Assembly: GCA_020636955.1 (NCBI GenBank)
Contig: JACJWY010000012.1
Location: forward strand, 1 to 64,000
Source of the DNA: Thermoleophilales bacterium
GTDB lineage: Bacteria; Actinomycetota; Thermoleophilia; Solirubrobacterales; 70-9
Direction: 5' to 3'
Length of the DNA stretch: 64,000 bases
Part shown: piece by piece, positions 44,427-53,205 of the stretch
Numbering within the stretch: the first letter of the stretch is position 1
How the letters are laid out: every line of letters begins with the position of its first letter
Program-made: the position numbers and the translations under genes
The notes under the pieces: model-generated
Told to the model about the DNA's origin: nothing
Databases searched by the model: none
The model's input: only the letters and a program-made list of their open reading frames with translations

Positions 44427-46640
44427 CTAATGCGTGAGTCCCGCCTGATCCTTCTCGATGCGGTCTTCAAGGGACTCGAAGGCTGCTTCCGCCTCTTCGA
44501 CCAGGATTTCGACCCGGCGGTCGGAGGCGGTGACGATGACTTCGTTTCCCCTTGCCTGGCCGATCACTTCGACCTCGACTCCCTGACCACCGAGCTTCTC
44601 GAGGTCGGTCTTCTCGCCGGCGAGGATGAACCCGCCGGGACCTTCACCGAAGAGCGCGTCTTCGGCCGAGCAGTCGCGCTTGGCGAGGACTGCGGTCAGG
44701 TGCGCGTCGCAGCCGATCCCGGAGGAAATCGCCAGTTCGGCCAGGGCTGTCGCGATGCCGCCGTCGGAGACATCGGTGACGATGCGGATGAGGCCGGAGC
44801 GGACCGCTTCCCGGACCAGTTCGATCGCTTCCCGGACCGGATAGATCGCGACTTCGGGCAGGCCCTTGCCGAGCTGACCTCGCTGCTTCTCGAGTTCGGA
44901 GCCGGCCAGCGAGGGGTCGAAGGGCCCGACCAGGGCGATCGCGTCTCCTTCCTTCCACGGCTCGCCGGCGACTCGCGCGGGGTCCGGCAATTCGCCGACC
45001 ATGCCGACCACCGGGGTCGGGTAGATCGGGCCCTGCGGGGTCTCGTTGTAGAGCGAGACGTTGCCGCCGACAACCGGCGCTTCGAGCGCCCGGCAGGCCT
45101 CGGCCAGCCCGTCGATCGAGCGTCCGAGTTGCCATGCCACTCCGGGCTTCTCGGGATTGCCGAAGTTGAGGCAGTTGGTGACGCCCAGCGGCTCCGCCCC
45201 GACCACGGCAAGGTTGGCGGCGCATTCAAGCGTGGCCTCGATCGTCCCCTGGAAGGGGTCACAGGCGACCCGGCGGCCGTTGCCGTCGATCGCCACCGCG
45301 ATTGCCCGGTTCGACTCCGGAATGTTCAGGACTGCGGCGTCGGCGGCGCCGGCCCGGTGGGCGGTGCGGGAGCCGACGATCGAGTCGTACTGCTCGAAGG
45401 CCCAGCGCTTGGAGGCGATCGAGGGCGAGGCGAGCAGGGCCAGGGCGATGTCGCTGGCCGAAGCGTTGGCCGGAATCGTTTCGCGGTTCGGGTAGGTCCA
45501 CTCGGCCGGCTCTTCCGGGTTGAGGTCGTAGAGCGGGCAGCCGTCGACCAGGTCATCGACCCGGATCTCGCCTACAGTCTCGCCGTTCTTGAGGATTCGG
45601 AAGGTCGCGCTGTCGGTGACCTCGCCGATCACAGCGGAAGCCGTCTGCCACTTTGTGCAGAGGGCCAGAACCTCGTCGACCTTGTCGGGTTCGACCACAG
45701 CCAGCATCCGCTCCTGCGATTCGGAGACCATGATCTCGAAGGGCTCCATGTCTGCTTCGCGCAGCGGGACCAGTCCGACATCGATGTCGATGCCGGTGCC
45801 TCCCGCGGAAGCCATCTCGCCGGCAGATGAAGTGAGCCCGGCGGCACCGAGATCCTGGAGCGAGACCATCAAGTCTGCCGCGAGAAGTTCCTGGCAGCAT
45901 TCGAGCAGCTTCGATTCCTCGAAGGGGTCGCCGATCTGGACGGTCGGCCGCTTCGCGTCGTCACCCTCGTCGAGCTCGGCCGAGGCAAGCACGGAGGCGC
46001 CGCCGATCCCGTCGCGGCCGGTTAGCGAGCCGAAGAGCACCACCTTGTTGCCGGCCCCGGCGGCCGCGGCGCGAACCATTTCATCGGTTCGGGCGATGCC
46101 GACGCACATCGCGTTGACCAGCGGGTTCTGCTCGTAGGGCGGCTCGAAGTAGATCTCACCGCCGACCGTCGGAATGCCCATCGAGTTTCCGTAATGACCG
46201 ATTCCGCGGACCACGCCATCGACCAGGTAGTGGGTGCGCTCGGTGTCCGGCTCGCCGAAGCGGAGCGAGTCGAGGATCGCAATCGGCCGGGCGCCCAGGG
46301 CGATCACGTCGCGGAGGATTCCTCCGACCCCGGTCGCCGCGCCCTGGAAGGGTTCGACCGCGGAGGGGTGGTTGTGCGATTCGACCTTGAAGGCGATCGA
46401 AAAGCCGTTGCCGATGTCAACCGCGCCGGCGTTCTCGCCCGGACCCATGACTACACGGGGCCCTTCGGTCGGCAGATTCTTGAGCAGCTTGCGCGAGTGC
46501 TTGTAGGCGCAGTGCTCGGACCAGAGCAGCGAGAACATGGCGAGCTCGACCCCGTTCGGCTCGCGACCCATCTTCTCGCAGATCAGATCGAATTCGTGGT
46601 CGGTCAGGCCCAGGGCAATATGTGGCTTGGGCTCGCTCAC
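44427..46640 (-). CDS. purL: Phosphoribosylformylglycinamidine synthase subunit PurL
   Basis: ATP-dependent amidation of FGAR, using ammonia delivered by PurQ with PurS as bridge. 737 residues, the small bacterial form. ATP-binding and catalytic areas SEHCAYKHSRKLLKNLP, MGPGENAGAVDIG, VGGEIYFEPPYEQNPLV and QDLGAAGLTSSAGEMA. GTG start overlaps the purQ stop as GTGA. Last pur gene of the purC-purS-purQ-purL run. Confidence 0.96.
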   Translation of the reverse strand: MSEPKPHIALGLTDHEFDLICEKMGREPNGVELAMFSLLWSEHCAYKHSRKLLKNLPTEGPRVVMGPGENAGAVDIGNGFSIAFKVESHNHPSAVEPFQGAATGVGGILRDVIALGARPIAILDSLRFGEPDTERTHYLVDGVVRGIGHYGNSMGIPTVGGEIYFEPPYEQNPLVNAMCVGIARTDEMVRAAAAGAGNKVVLFGSLTGRDGIGGASVLASAELDEGDDAKRPTVQIGDPFEESKLLECCQELLAADLMVSLQDLGAAGLTSSAGEMASAGGTGIDIDVGLVPLREADMEPFEIMVSESQERMLAVVEPDKVDEVLALCTKWQTASAVIGEVTDSATFRILKNGETVGEIRVDDLVDGCPLYDLNPEEPAEWTYPNRETIPANASASDIALALLASPSIASKRWAFEQYDSIVGSRTAHRAGAADAAVLNIPESNRAIAVAIDGNGRRVACDPFQGTIEATLECAANLAVVGAEPLGVTNCLNFGNPEKPGVAWQLGRSIDGLAEACRALEAPVVGGNVSLYNETPQGPIYPTPVVGMVGELPDPARVAGEPWKEGDAIALVGPFDPSLAGSELEKQRGQLGKGLPEVAIYPVREAIELVREAVRSGLIRIVTDVSDGGIATALAELAISSGIGCDAHLTAVLAKRDCSAEDALFGEGPGGFILAGEKTDLEKLGGQGVEVEVIGQARGNEVIVTASDRRVEILVEEAEAAFESLEDRIEKDQAGLTH

Positions 46641-47410
46641 GCGCCGGCTCCGGCTGCGGCGATCGCCGGGCCCTGGAAGAGCGCGAGCCCGTCGGTCGAG
46701 CCGGCGAAGGCTTCGACCGCATGCTCGGGGTGGGGCATCAGGCCGATCACGTTGCCGGCCTCGTTGGTCACTCCGGCGATGTCATTGAGCGATCCGTTCG
46801 GGTTCTGACCCGGCGCGTAACGGAAGGCGACCTGGTTGTTCGACTCGATTTCCTCCAGCAGCTCCGGCGGGGCGAAAAAGCGGCCGGACTGATGCTTGAA
46901 GGGGATCGAGATTCTCTGGCCCGGCTCGTATCCACTCAGGAAGGGCGAGTCTGCATCGCCCACGATCAGGTCGCCCTGCCGGCAGATGAAGCGGGTCCTC
47001 TCGTTGGTCAGTAGCGCCCCCGGGAGCAGGCCGCTCTCGCAGAGGACCTGAAAGCCGTTGCAGATCCCCAGCACCGGACCGCCGGCGGCCGCGAATTCAG
47101 CCACGGCAGTCATCGCGGGAGAGAAACGGGCAATGGCCCCGGCCCGAAGGTAATCACCGTAAGAGAACCCCCCAGGCACCACGATTCCGTCAACGTCGGA
47201 GAGATCTGTTTCCTCATGCCAGACAAGCCGAGGCGACGAGGCGGGGTCGGTGAGGTCCCCGACGACGTTTCGGGCCGAGGAGGGGGCCTCACCGACCCCG
47301 CCCCCAGCGCCCCGGGGTTCAGTAGCCAAGGCAACGGCAGCGATCTGACAGGCGTTGAGGGCATCCCGCTCGTCGCAGGATCCCGGGAACTGGAGCACGC
47401 CCCACCTCAT
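46637..47410 (-). CDS. purQ: Phosphoribosylformylglycinamidine synthase subunit PurQ, with in-frame palindromic insertion
   Basis: Glutaminase subunit of FGAR amidotransferase, 257 residues against about 225-230 usual. Class-I amidotransferase core is complete: VPGGFSYGDYLRAGAI, nucleophile Cys in LGICNGFQVL, and MPHPEHAVEAF with catalytic His and Glu. Compared with B. subtilis PurQ, the distance from the start to VWHEETDL is about 31 residues longer. The extra part (about residues 30-60, RGAGGGVGEAPSSARNVVGD and flanks) is encoded by a palindrome at 47240-47302. Start ATG overlaps the purS stop as ATGA. Confidence 0.95.
   Translation of the reverse strand: MRWGVLQFPGSCDERDALNACQIAAVALATEPRGAGGGVGEAPSSARNVVGDLTDPASSPRLVWHEETDLSDVDGIVVPGGFSYGDYLRAGAIARFSPAMTAVAEFAAAGGPVLGICNGFQVLCESGLLPGALLTNERTRFICRQGDLIVGDADSPFLSGYEPGQRISIPFKHQSGRFFAPPELLEEIESNNQVAFRYAPGQNPNGSLNDIAGVTNEAGNVIGLMPHPEHAVEAFAGSTDGLALFQGPAIAAAGAGA
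47240..47302. repeat. Palindromic element inside purQ
   Basis: Arms 47240-47260 and 47282-47302 pair at 20 of 21 positions around a 21-base loop. It lies wholly inside the roughly 93-base stretch by which this purQ exceeds its homologues, and keeps the reading frame. Read on the minus strand, the right part (CGTCGGGGACC) resembles the same part of the E2 element (CGTCGGGACCC), hinting at common origin. Confidence 0.75.
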
Positions 47411-47637
47411 CCGGAGATGGTCTCGATCTCGTAGTCCTCGATCAGCGGGTTGGCGAGCAGCTTCTGGCAGAGCTCGTCGAGCTGATCGGTGTCGCTGGCG
47501 GAAAGTTCAACGATCCGGCCGATCCGGACATGCTCGATTCCGGAGAATCCGAGTGCCGGCAGCGCGCCTTCGACCGCCTTCCCCTGGGCGTCGAGGATGC
47601 CCTCCTTTGGCCGGATCAGAACCCGGGCCTGGATCAA
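47407..47637 (-). CDS. purS: Phosphoribosylformylglycinamidine synthase subunit PurS
   Basis: 76 residues, small bridging subunit that holds PurQ on PurL. Typical pattern VLIRPKEGILDAQGKAVEGA, then LGFSGIEHVRIGRIVEL and ANPLIEDYEIE. It starts at TTG 47637 within the purC stop (TTGA overlap) and ends in an ATGA overlap with purQ. Confidence 0.93.
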   Translation of the reverse strand: MIQARVLIRPKEGILDAQGKAVEGALPALGFSGIEHVRIGRIVELSASDTDQLDELCQKLLANPLIEDYEIETISG

Positions 47638-48485
47638 AGCTCCCTCCCGGTGATCCGCTCGTAGGCCTCGCGGTACTTGGCCTGGGTCTGGGCGACCACT
47701 TCCTCGGGAAGCTCCGGGGCGGGCGGGTTGTGATCCCAGCCGGCCGCGTTGGCCCAGTCCCGCACGTACTGCTTGTCAAAGGAGGGTTGGGACTTGCCAG
47801 GCTCGTACTGGTCGGCGGGCCAGTATCGGGAGGAATCAGGGGTGAGTACTTCGTCGGCCAACACGATCTCGGCCCCGGCGTAACTGCCGAACTCGAACTT
47901 GGTGTCTGCCAGGATGATGCCCTTCTCGGCCGCATGGTTGGCCCCGTATTCGTAGATCTCGATCGAGATCCGACGGAGTTCCTCCATCAGGTGCCGGTCA
48001 CCGACGATTTCGGCTGCACGGTCAAAGTCCACGTTCTCGTCGTGATCGCCGAGCTCGGCCTTGGTTGCCGGGGTGAAAATCGGTCGTGGCAGCTTGTCGG
48101 ATTCCTTGAGCCCGTCCGGCAGGCCGACCCCGCAGACGGCTCCGGTCTGCTGGTACTCCTTCCAGCCGGATCCCGAGAGGTAGCCGCGGACCACACATTC
48201 GACCGGATACATCTCGAGCTTGCGAACCCGCACCGCACGCCCCGCGACTTCCTCTGGCACGTCATTGGAAAGGAAATGGTTCGGCACGATGTCGGTCGTG
48301 TTCTCGAACCAGAAATTAGACATCTGGGTCAGAACCTTGCCCTTGTCCGGAATGGCGGTCGGCATGATCACGTCGTAGATCGAGATCCGGTCGGAGGCGA
48401 CGAGGAGGAGGTCATCCTCGATCTCGTAGATCTCACGGACCTTGCCGGAATTGACGAGTTTCAGGTCTTCAATCGAAGTGCTCAT
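47634..48485 (-). CDS. purC: SAICAR synthase
   Basis: Phosphoribosylaminoimidazole-succinocarboxamide synthase, ligating aspartate to CAIR. 283 residues from ATG 48485 (MSTSIEDLKLVNSGKVREIY); the open frame extends 21 codons further but without conserved sequence. Family marks KVREIYEIEDDLLLVASDRI, ECVVRGYLSGSGWKEY and LADTKFEFG. First gene of the coupled purC-purS-purQ-purL run. Confidence 0.95.
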   Translation of the reverse strand: MSTSIEDLKLVNSGKVREIYEIEDDLLLVASDRISIYDVIMPTAIPDKGKVLTQMSNFWFENTTDIVPNHFLSNDVPEEVAGRAVRVRKLEMYPVECVVRGYLSGSGWKEYQQTGAVCGVGLPDGLKESDKLPRPIFTPATKAELGDHDENVDFDRAAEIVGDRHLMEELRRISIEIYEYGANHAAEKGIILADTKFEFGSYAGAEIVLADEVLTPDSSRYWPADQYEPGKSQPSFDKQYVRDWANAAGWDHNPPAPELPEEVVAQTQAKYREAYERITGREL

Positions 48486-48550
48486 TGGCTTCGACTCTAC
48501 AACCCGCCCCACACGCAAGATGACCCCATGCGGGGCAGCTCCGCCCACAC

Positions 48551-48611
48551 TTGCTTCTGCGGGGCGGCAGGTTGAATCCGGAGGACGGACCGGAACCCGC
48601 CCGACTTGCAG
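48551..48611. repeat. 61-bp interspersed repeat, copy B
   Basis: Matches 28959-29019 at 47 of 61 positions without gaps, best at the end (CCCGCCCGACTTGCAG). It sits in the 139-base gap between purC and the divergent propeller gene, 13 bases before the ATG of the latter. The upstream CGCCCCACACGCAAG can pair partly with CTTGCTTCTGCGGGGCG. Confidence 0.55.
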
Positions 48612-48624
48612 CTATCTTCCCTGC

Positions 48625-49557
48625 ATGCGAAAGGTTTTGGGGGTTCTCGCGGCATCGGTCACAGCAGGATTGCTGGCGGCGGCTCCGTCCGCGGCCGCCG
48701 TGGTCCCGGACTGCACGGGGTCCCATGTCCAGAAGACGATCTATTCCGGTCAGCCGGCGATCGAGAACCTGATCGTGGGCGGGGGCGGAGTTCTCTACAC
48801 CTCGGGCGCAAGCGAGACCGACCAGAGCCTCCTGAGCGCCTTCACGAAGGGCAAGGCAGCCCCTCGAACCGTCGCCACCGGCAAGCCGGGCGGGGGCGGT
48901 CTGGCCTGGGACCGCAAGCGGTTGCTCTGGGGCTATGGCGATCTCTTCGCAAACGGTTCGGCGGGTGATCTCAACCCGACCGCGGGCCTCTACAGCGTCA
49001 ACGTAAGCAGTGGCGGCAAGCGGGTCGTCTCCGACCATCTCGGAATGGCCAACGGAATCGCCCGTGACCGGAACGGATTCGTCTACGCGTCGAACAACCT
49101 CGGCCTGAAACTGGATCGCATCTCGCCCGAGGGCCAGACGCTGAACGGATGGGCGAGCCTGGGCTCCGCCAACGGGCTGACGGTCGGCAAGAATGGCCGC
49201 TACCTGTACGCCAACCAGATGTTCGAGACCCCTTCGACCATCGCCAAGATCGACCTCAAGGATCCGTCGAAGATCTGGACCTACTTCACCTCGCCCGAGA
49301 GCGCAAATGTCCTTTTCGACGGACTCACCCATGACGCGGACAACAACCTCTACGCCGCCGTCTTCGGGAAGGGAGAAGTATGGAAGATCAGTCCGTCCCG
49401 GCAGGTCTGCGTGATCGCTTCCGGCCTCTCGCAGACCACCTCGGTTGCGATCAGCGGTGCGAAGAAGGGTTTCAAGGCGGGGAATCTTTACGCCTCCGGA
49501 TTCGACGGCAAGATCGTGCAGGTAACCGGGGCAACCAAGGCCGGTTTCCCGGGCTGA
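48625..49557 (+). CDS. Secreted SMP-30/NHL-like beta-propeller protein
   Basis: 310 residues from ATG 48625, which opens a signal peptide (VLGVLAASVTAGLLAAAPSA). The mature part has propeller strands GGGGVLYTSGAS, GLAWDRKRLLWGYGD, MANGIARDRNGFVYASNN and GLTHDADNNLYAAVFG, like gluconolactonase/SMP-30 and NHL proteins. Two cysteines, one near the mature N-terminus and one in SPSRQVCVIAS, could form a disulfide. The enzymatic role is unproven. The next gene's ATG overlaps its stop by one base (TGATG), so the two are a unit. Confidence 0.78.
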   Translation: MRKVLGVLAASVTAGLLAAAPSAAAVVPDCTGSHVQKTIYSGQPAIENLIVGGGGVLYTSGASETDQSLLSAFTKGKAAPRTVATGKPGGGGLAWDRKRLLWGYGDLFANGSAGDLNPTAGLYSVNVSSGGKRVVSDHLGMANGIARDRNGFVYASNNLGLKLDRISPEGQTLNGWASLGSANGLTVGKNGRYLYANQMFETPSTIAKIDLKDPSKIWTYFTSPESANVLFDGLTHDADNNLYAAVFGKGEVWKISPSRQVCVIASGLSQTTSVAISGAKKGFKAGNLYASGFDGKIVQVTGATKAGFPG

Positions 49558-50480
49558 TGAAGCGATCCGCATTCGCGTCAGCCATGGTGATCGCCGGTCT
49601 TTTCCTGGTTGTCACCGCAGCGGCAGAGGGTAAGACGGTCAACGACTGCGTGCTCAAGCAAAAGGCGAAATGCTCCGGCAAGAAACTGAACTGGCAACTC
49701 GTCTTCCACGGCAAGCTGAACGGGGCCAACTTCAGCAAGGCGAAGCTGCGCGGAGCAGACCTCAGGAGCGCCAACCTCAAGAACGCAAACCTCAGCGGCG
49801 CCGACCTGACCGGCGCTGACCTGCGCGGAGCCTGGCTGGTCGGAGTGAAGCTGAACAAGGCGACGCTGACCGGGGCCGACCTCACCGGAGCGACCATGAA
49901 CAAGGCGAACCTGAGCGGTGCCAGCGCCGAGAATGCCAGGTTCTACGGGGTGGGACTGAACCGGGCCACCATGACCAACGGTGATTTCACCAACTCGAAC
50001 TTCTGGGGTTCTGATTTCACCAACGCCAACCTCAGGGGGTCGAACCAGCCCCCGCCGCCGCCACCCTTTTCGAACGAGCCGGCCAGAACCACGACCCGGT
50101 TTGTCAACGCAAATCTCTGGGGCGCCTCGCTCAGTGGCACCGACCTGACCAACGTCAACCTCGAGAACGCAAACCTCTACGGCGTTGTCGCCCAACCGGA
50201 CCCGGCGAACTTCACCGGTACCCTGCTCTATTCGGCTGAACTCAGCAGCGGAATATTCAACGGATCGAACTTCACCGGGGCTTTCATGCACGCCGCGTCG
50301 ATGCAGATCTCGGACTTCATCGGAGCCAATTTCACCAACGCCTCGCTGGGATCGGTGACGATCATCAATTCGAACTTCACGGGTGCCGACTTCAGCGGGG
50401 CCGATTTTCCCAACGCACTCTGGCTCCATTCGGTCTGCCCGAACGGTGTGCTCTACGACACCCTCTGTACCGGCGCCTGA
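49557..50480 (+). CDS. Secreted pentapeptide-repeat protein
   Basis: 307 residues: signal peptide (SAMVIAGLFLVVTAAAEG), then a right-handed quadrilateral beta-helix made of A(D/N)LxG/N-type pentapeptides (GADLRSANLKNANLSGADLT and on), interrupted near residue 165 by the proline run QPPPPPPFSNEPARTTTR, then more repeats richer in Asn and Phe (GSNFTGAFMH, NSNFTGADFSGADF). The C-terminal Cys pair probably caps the fold. Exported pentapeptide proteins have no general known function. Coupled to the preceding propeller protein. Confidence 0.88.
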   Translation: MKRSAFASAMVIAGLFLVVTAAAEGKTVNDCVLKQKAKCSGKKLNWQLVFHGKLNGANFSKAKLRGADLRSANLKNANLSGADLTGADLRGAWLVGVKLNKATLTGADLTGATMNKANLSGASAENARFYGVGLNRATMTNGDFTNSNFWGSDFTNANLRGSNQPPPPPPFSNEPARTTTRFVNANLWGASLSGTDLTNVNLENANLYGVVAQPDPANFTGTLLYSAELSSGIFNGSNFTGAFMHAASMQISDFIGANFTNASLGSVTIINSNFTGADFSGADFPNALWLHSVCPNGVLYDTLCTGA

Positions 50481-50507
50481 ACGACGCAGGATCCGGGCAG
50501 GCCGGAA

Positions 50508-51188
50508 TCAGGCCAGGCAGGCGGGCGGACGCCACATCAGCCACAGCCTGACCTCAGGCTCGATCTCCAGCTCCTTGAGCAGCTTGAACCCGAAGCGGGC
50601 GTAGAACGGGATGTTGCTTTCGCGCTGGGTCTCCAGCCAGCAACCGACACCTTGCCGGTCGGCCTTGGCGAGTCCGGGTTCGAGCAGCGCGCCACCGTGC
50701 CCCTGTCGCTGGGATTCGGGCGACACGGAAAGGACCGAGAGGTACCAGTGAGGCTCCTTCGGCCAGTTCGAGACGACCATCCTCTGCAGCCGGGTCGCCT
50801 TGCCGAGGTGAGGGAGACCGGCGGGCAGAAAGGGGATGCTCTCGGCCAGGGTCTCCCTGAAGCTGTGTCGCTTCGTTCCCGGCGGGTACCAGAGCACTCC
50901 TCCGGCGGCTTCCCCGTCATCTCGAAGGGAGATCCAGCCCGACCGGCGCGAAACGAAGATGTGTCTGACGACCGAGCGGTACTGGCGCCTCTCGACCCGG
51001 GCCCGGACCCGGTCGTCCGGCAGCAGCCACATCCAGACTTCGTTGTCCTGGAATCCGCGGGCGATCGCGTCGGCCGCGGGTTTGGCCTCGGAGGGGCCGA
51101 TCAGCTGGACATCGTGGCCGGAAGTCGGCCGATCACTTGCCGGGGGCAGGGTTCTCCTTCGCCCACCTGGCGATCGCCGACGAGTCAC
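50508..51188 (-). CDS. GNAT-family N-acetyltransferase
   Basis: 226 residues from GTG 51188. The acetyl-CoA site is LSVLSVSPESQRQGHGGALL, followed by a C-terminal strand with ETQRESNIPFYARFGFKLLK, both typical of GNAT. The N-terminal QLIGPSEAKPAADAIARGF starts the domain, so the first 25 arginine-rich residues, which overlap the upstream gene by 56 bases, may not be translated; no other start codon lies between. Substrate unknown. Confidence 0.8.
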   Translation of the reverse strand: MTRRRSPGGRRRTLPPASDRPTSGHDVQLIGPSEAKPAADAIARGFQDNEVWMWLLPDDRVRARVERRQYRSVVRHIFVSRRSGWISLRDDGEAAGGVLWYPPGTKRHSFRETLAESIPFLPAGLPHLGKATRLQRMVVSNWPKEPHWYLSVLSVSPESQRQGHGGALLEPGLAKADRQGVGCWLETQRESNIPFYARFGFKLLKELEIEPEVRLWLMWRPPACLA

Positions 51189-51423
51189 TGATCACTTCGC
51201 CGTTGTCGAGTACCAGAACCGGCACCTCGTTGGTGCCGGAAAGCTCCTTGATCTCCTTGCGGTCCTCGGCCCGGCTTTTCCAGGTCCACGGCATCATCCG
51301 GTAGCCGCGCATCTTCTCCAGTTCGTAGGTGTATCCGGCTTCGTCGAGCGCTTTGCCAGCCTTCGCGCAAGGATGCATCGCTGCCGGACCATGGGTGCCT
51401 TGACCACAGACGTAAAGCTTCAT
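51133..51423 (-). CDS. GST N-terminal / glutaredoxin-like thioredoxin-fold protein
   Basis: 96 residues. Thioredoxin-like pattern: KLYVCGQGTHGPAAMHPCAK at the N-terminus (Cys6, Cys18 or 19 rather than CxxC), EVPVLVLDNGEVISDSSAI with the cis-Pro and the ES/DS glutathione motif of GST-N domains, then a short helix. It may bind a thiol cofactor. It lies nine bases downstream of purB's stop and upstream of the GNAT gene, all minus strand. Confidence 0.78.
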   Translation of the reverse strand: MKLYVCGQGTHGPAAMHPCAKAGKALDEAGYTYELEKMRGYRMMPWTWKSRAEDRKEIKELSGTNEVPVLVLDNGEVISDSSAIARWAKENPAPGK

Positions 51424-51432
51424 GACCGGAGC

Positions 51433-52725
51433 CTAACCTTCCTGACGGATCGCTTCCAGTCGCTCGAATACCTCGGGCAGATGGGTCAGGTACGCGCTGT
51501 AGTCGAAAATTTCGTCGAGGTCGAGTTCCGGGGCTGCCTTGCCGATCAGCTCGCGGAATGGCGGCCCGCCGTCAAACGATTCATGGGCAGCGGCCTGGAC
51601 GGTGCGGTACGCATCGTCGCGGGTCATGCCGGACTCGACCAGGGCAGTCAGCGCACGCTGGCTGAAGATCGCCCCGTTGGTCTGTTCGAGGTTGGCCGCG
51701 AGCCGGTCCACGTGGACGACCAGCCCGGAAGCTACCTGGGTGATCACGTGGTGCATGTAGTCGAGGCAGATTGTCGCGTCGGGCAGGATCACCCTCTCGG
51801 CACCTGAATGGCTGATGTCGCGCTCATGCCAGAGTGCGACGTTCTCGAGTCCGGTCTGCGCATAGCCACGAAGCAGCCTCGCCAGACCGGTCATCCGTTC
51901 GGTTCGGATCGGGTTGCGTTTGTGCGGCATGGCCGAGGATCCCTTCTGCTGTCCGGAAGCAAAGGGCTCCTCGGCTTCACGGACCTCGGTCCGCTGCAGG
52001 TGCCGCACCTCGGTCGCAAAGCGTTCGATCCCGGCTCCGGCCAGGGCGATCGCCGAAAGCAGTTCGGCATGCCGGTCCCGCGGCACCACCTGGGTGGCGA
52101 TCTCTTCCCGGGCCAGGCCGAGATTGCCCATCACCCTTCGCTCGATCGACGGCGGCACGGAGGCATAGGTCCCGACCGCTCCGGAAAGCTTTCCGCGCGC
52201 CGCCTGGGCGGTCGAACTCTCGAGCCGCCTCCAGTTCCGGTCGGCCTCGAAGGCGAAGCCGGCCAGGCGCAGCCCGAAAGTCGTCGGCTCGGCGTGGACT
52301 CCATGCGTCCGACCCATCGCCAGGGTGTCGCGGAACTCGAAGGCCCGGTCGATCAGAGCGTCACGGTATTTTTTCGCCCCTTCGACCAGGATCTCCCCGG
52401 CCTTTGTCAACTGGACCGCCAGCGCCGTGTCGAGCACGTCGGAGGAGGTCAGCCCGTAATGGATCCAGCGGCCTTCCTCGCCGATCGAGGCGGCGACCAC
52501 ATCGACGAAGGCGGCCACGTCGTGGTTGGTGATCTCCTCGCGGGCATTGACTTCCTCGACCGTGAAGGCGGCCCGGCCCCGACATGCTGCCGCGGCCGCA
52601 GCCGGCACCACACCTTCCTCCGCCCAGGCGTCGGTCGCTGCCAGCTCGACGTCCAGCCAGGACTGGAATTTTGCCTGCTGGGTCCAGACCGCACCCATTT
52701 CGGGGCGGGTGTAGCGCTCGATCAT
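51433..52725 (-). CDS. purB: Adenylosuccinate lyase
   Basis: Cleaves SAICAR and adenylosuccinate. 430 residues. Fumarase/lyase superfamily signature GSSAMPHKRNP with the mobile catalytic serine, RTHGVHAEPTTFG with the catalytic His, and HYGLTSSDVLDTA. It follows purE by six bases in the purD-purE-purB run. Confidence 0.96.
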   Translation of the reverse strand: MIERYTRPEMGAVWTQQAKFQSWLDVELAATDAWAEEGVVPAAAAAACRGRAAFTVEEVNAREEITNHDVAAFVDVVAASIGEEGRWIHYGLTSSDVLDTALAVQLTKAGEILVEGAKKYRDALIDRAFEFRDTLAMGRTHGVHAEPTTFGLRLAGFAFEADRNWRRLESSTAQAARGKLSGAVGTYASVPPSIERRVMGNLGLAREEIATQVVPRDRHAELLSAIALAGAGIERFATEVRHLQRTEVREAEEPFASGQQKGSSAMPHKRNPIRTERMTGLARLLRGYAQTGLENVALWHERDISHSGAERVILPDATICLDYMHHVITQVASGLVVHVDRLAANLEQTNGAIFSQRALTALVESGMTRDDAYRTVQAAAHESFDGGPPFRELIGKAAPELDLDEIFDYSAYLTHLPEVFERLEAIRQEG

Positions 52726-52731
52726 GTGGTG

Positions 52732-53205
52732 CTAACCGGCGAGATTGATGATGCGGGTGGCGAGTACACCGGCGTTCTTGGCGCCGTCGATCGCCACGCA
52801 GGCCACCGGCACACCGGGCGGCATCTGCACCGCCGAGAGCAACGCGTCCAGACCACCGAGTGACTTGCCGAGGATCGGCACACCGATCACGGGAAGCTCC
52901 GTGTGGGCGGCGGCGACACCGGGCAGGGCGGCCGACATGCCGGCCCCGGCGATGATCACCTTCAGGCCGCGCATCTTTGCGTTAGTGCAGTAGTCCACGA
53001 CAAGTTCGGGGTCGCGGTGGGCGGACATGACCCGCACCTCGTAGGCGATGCCGGCATCCTCAAGGGCCTGGCCTGCGGGCTGCATCTTGGGCTTGTCGTT
53101 CTTCGAGCCCATGATGATCCCGACCTGGGGCTGTTCGACCTCGATTTCCTCGAAAAGCTCCTCGACCGAGGAGAGGGCTGCGGGCTGCTGGGTTTCTTCG
53201 CTCAT
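52732..53205 (-). CDS. purE: 5-(carboxyamino)imidazole ribonucleotide mutase
   Basis: 157 residues. Core VGIIMGSKNDKPKMQPAGQA, VMSAHRDPELVVDY with the active-site His, and AGAGMSAALPGVAAAHTELP. About 27 acidic N-terminal residues precede the core, an extension not needed for the fold. Class I PurE normally works with PurK, which is not in this window. The ATG overlaps the purD stop as ATGA. Confidence 0.95.
   Translation of the reverse strand: MSEETQQPAALSSVEELFEEIEVEQPQVGIIMGSKNDKPKMQPAGQALEDAGIAYEVRVMSAHRDPELVVDYCTNAKMRGLKVIIAGAGMSAALPGVAAAHTELPVIGVPILGKSLGGLDALLSAVQMPPGVPVACVAIDGAKNAGVLATRIINLAG

Noticed and set aside
44337..45830. 497-codon plus-strand frame over purL
   Set aside because: Antisense to conserved purL; no domain signal.
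48469..49572. 367-codon minus-strand frame over the SMP-30-like gene
   Set aside because: The plus-strand reading has a signal peptide, propeller repeats and coupling to the next gene; this frame has none.
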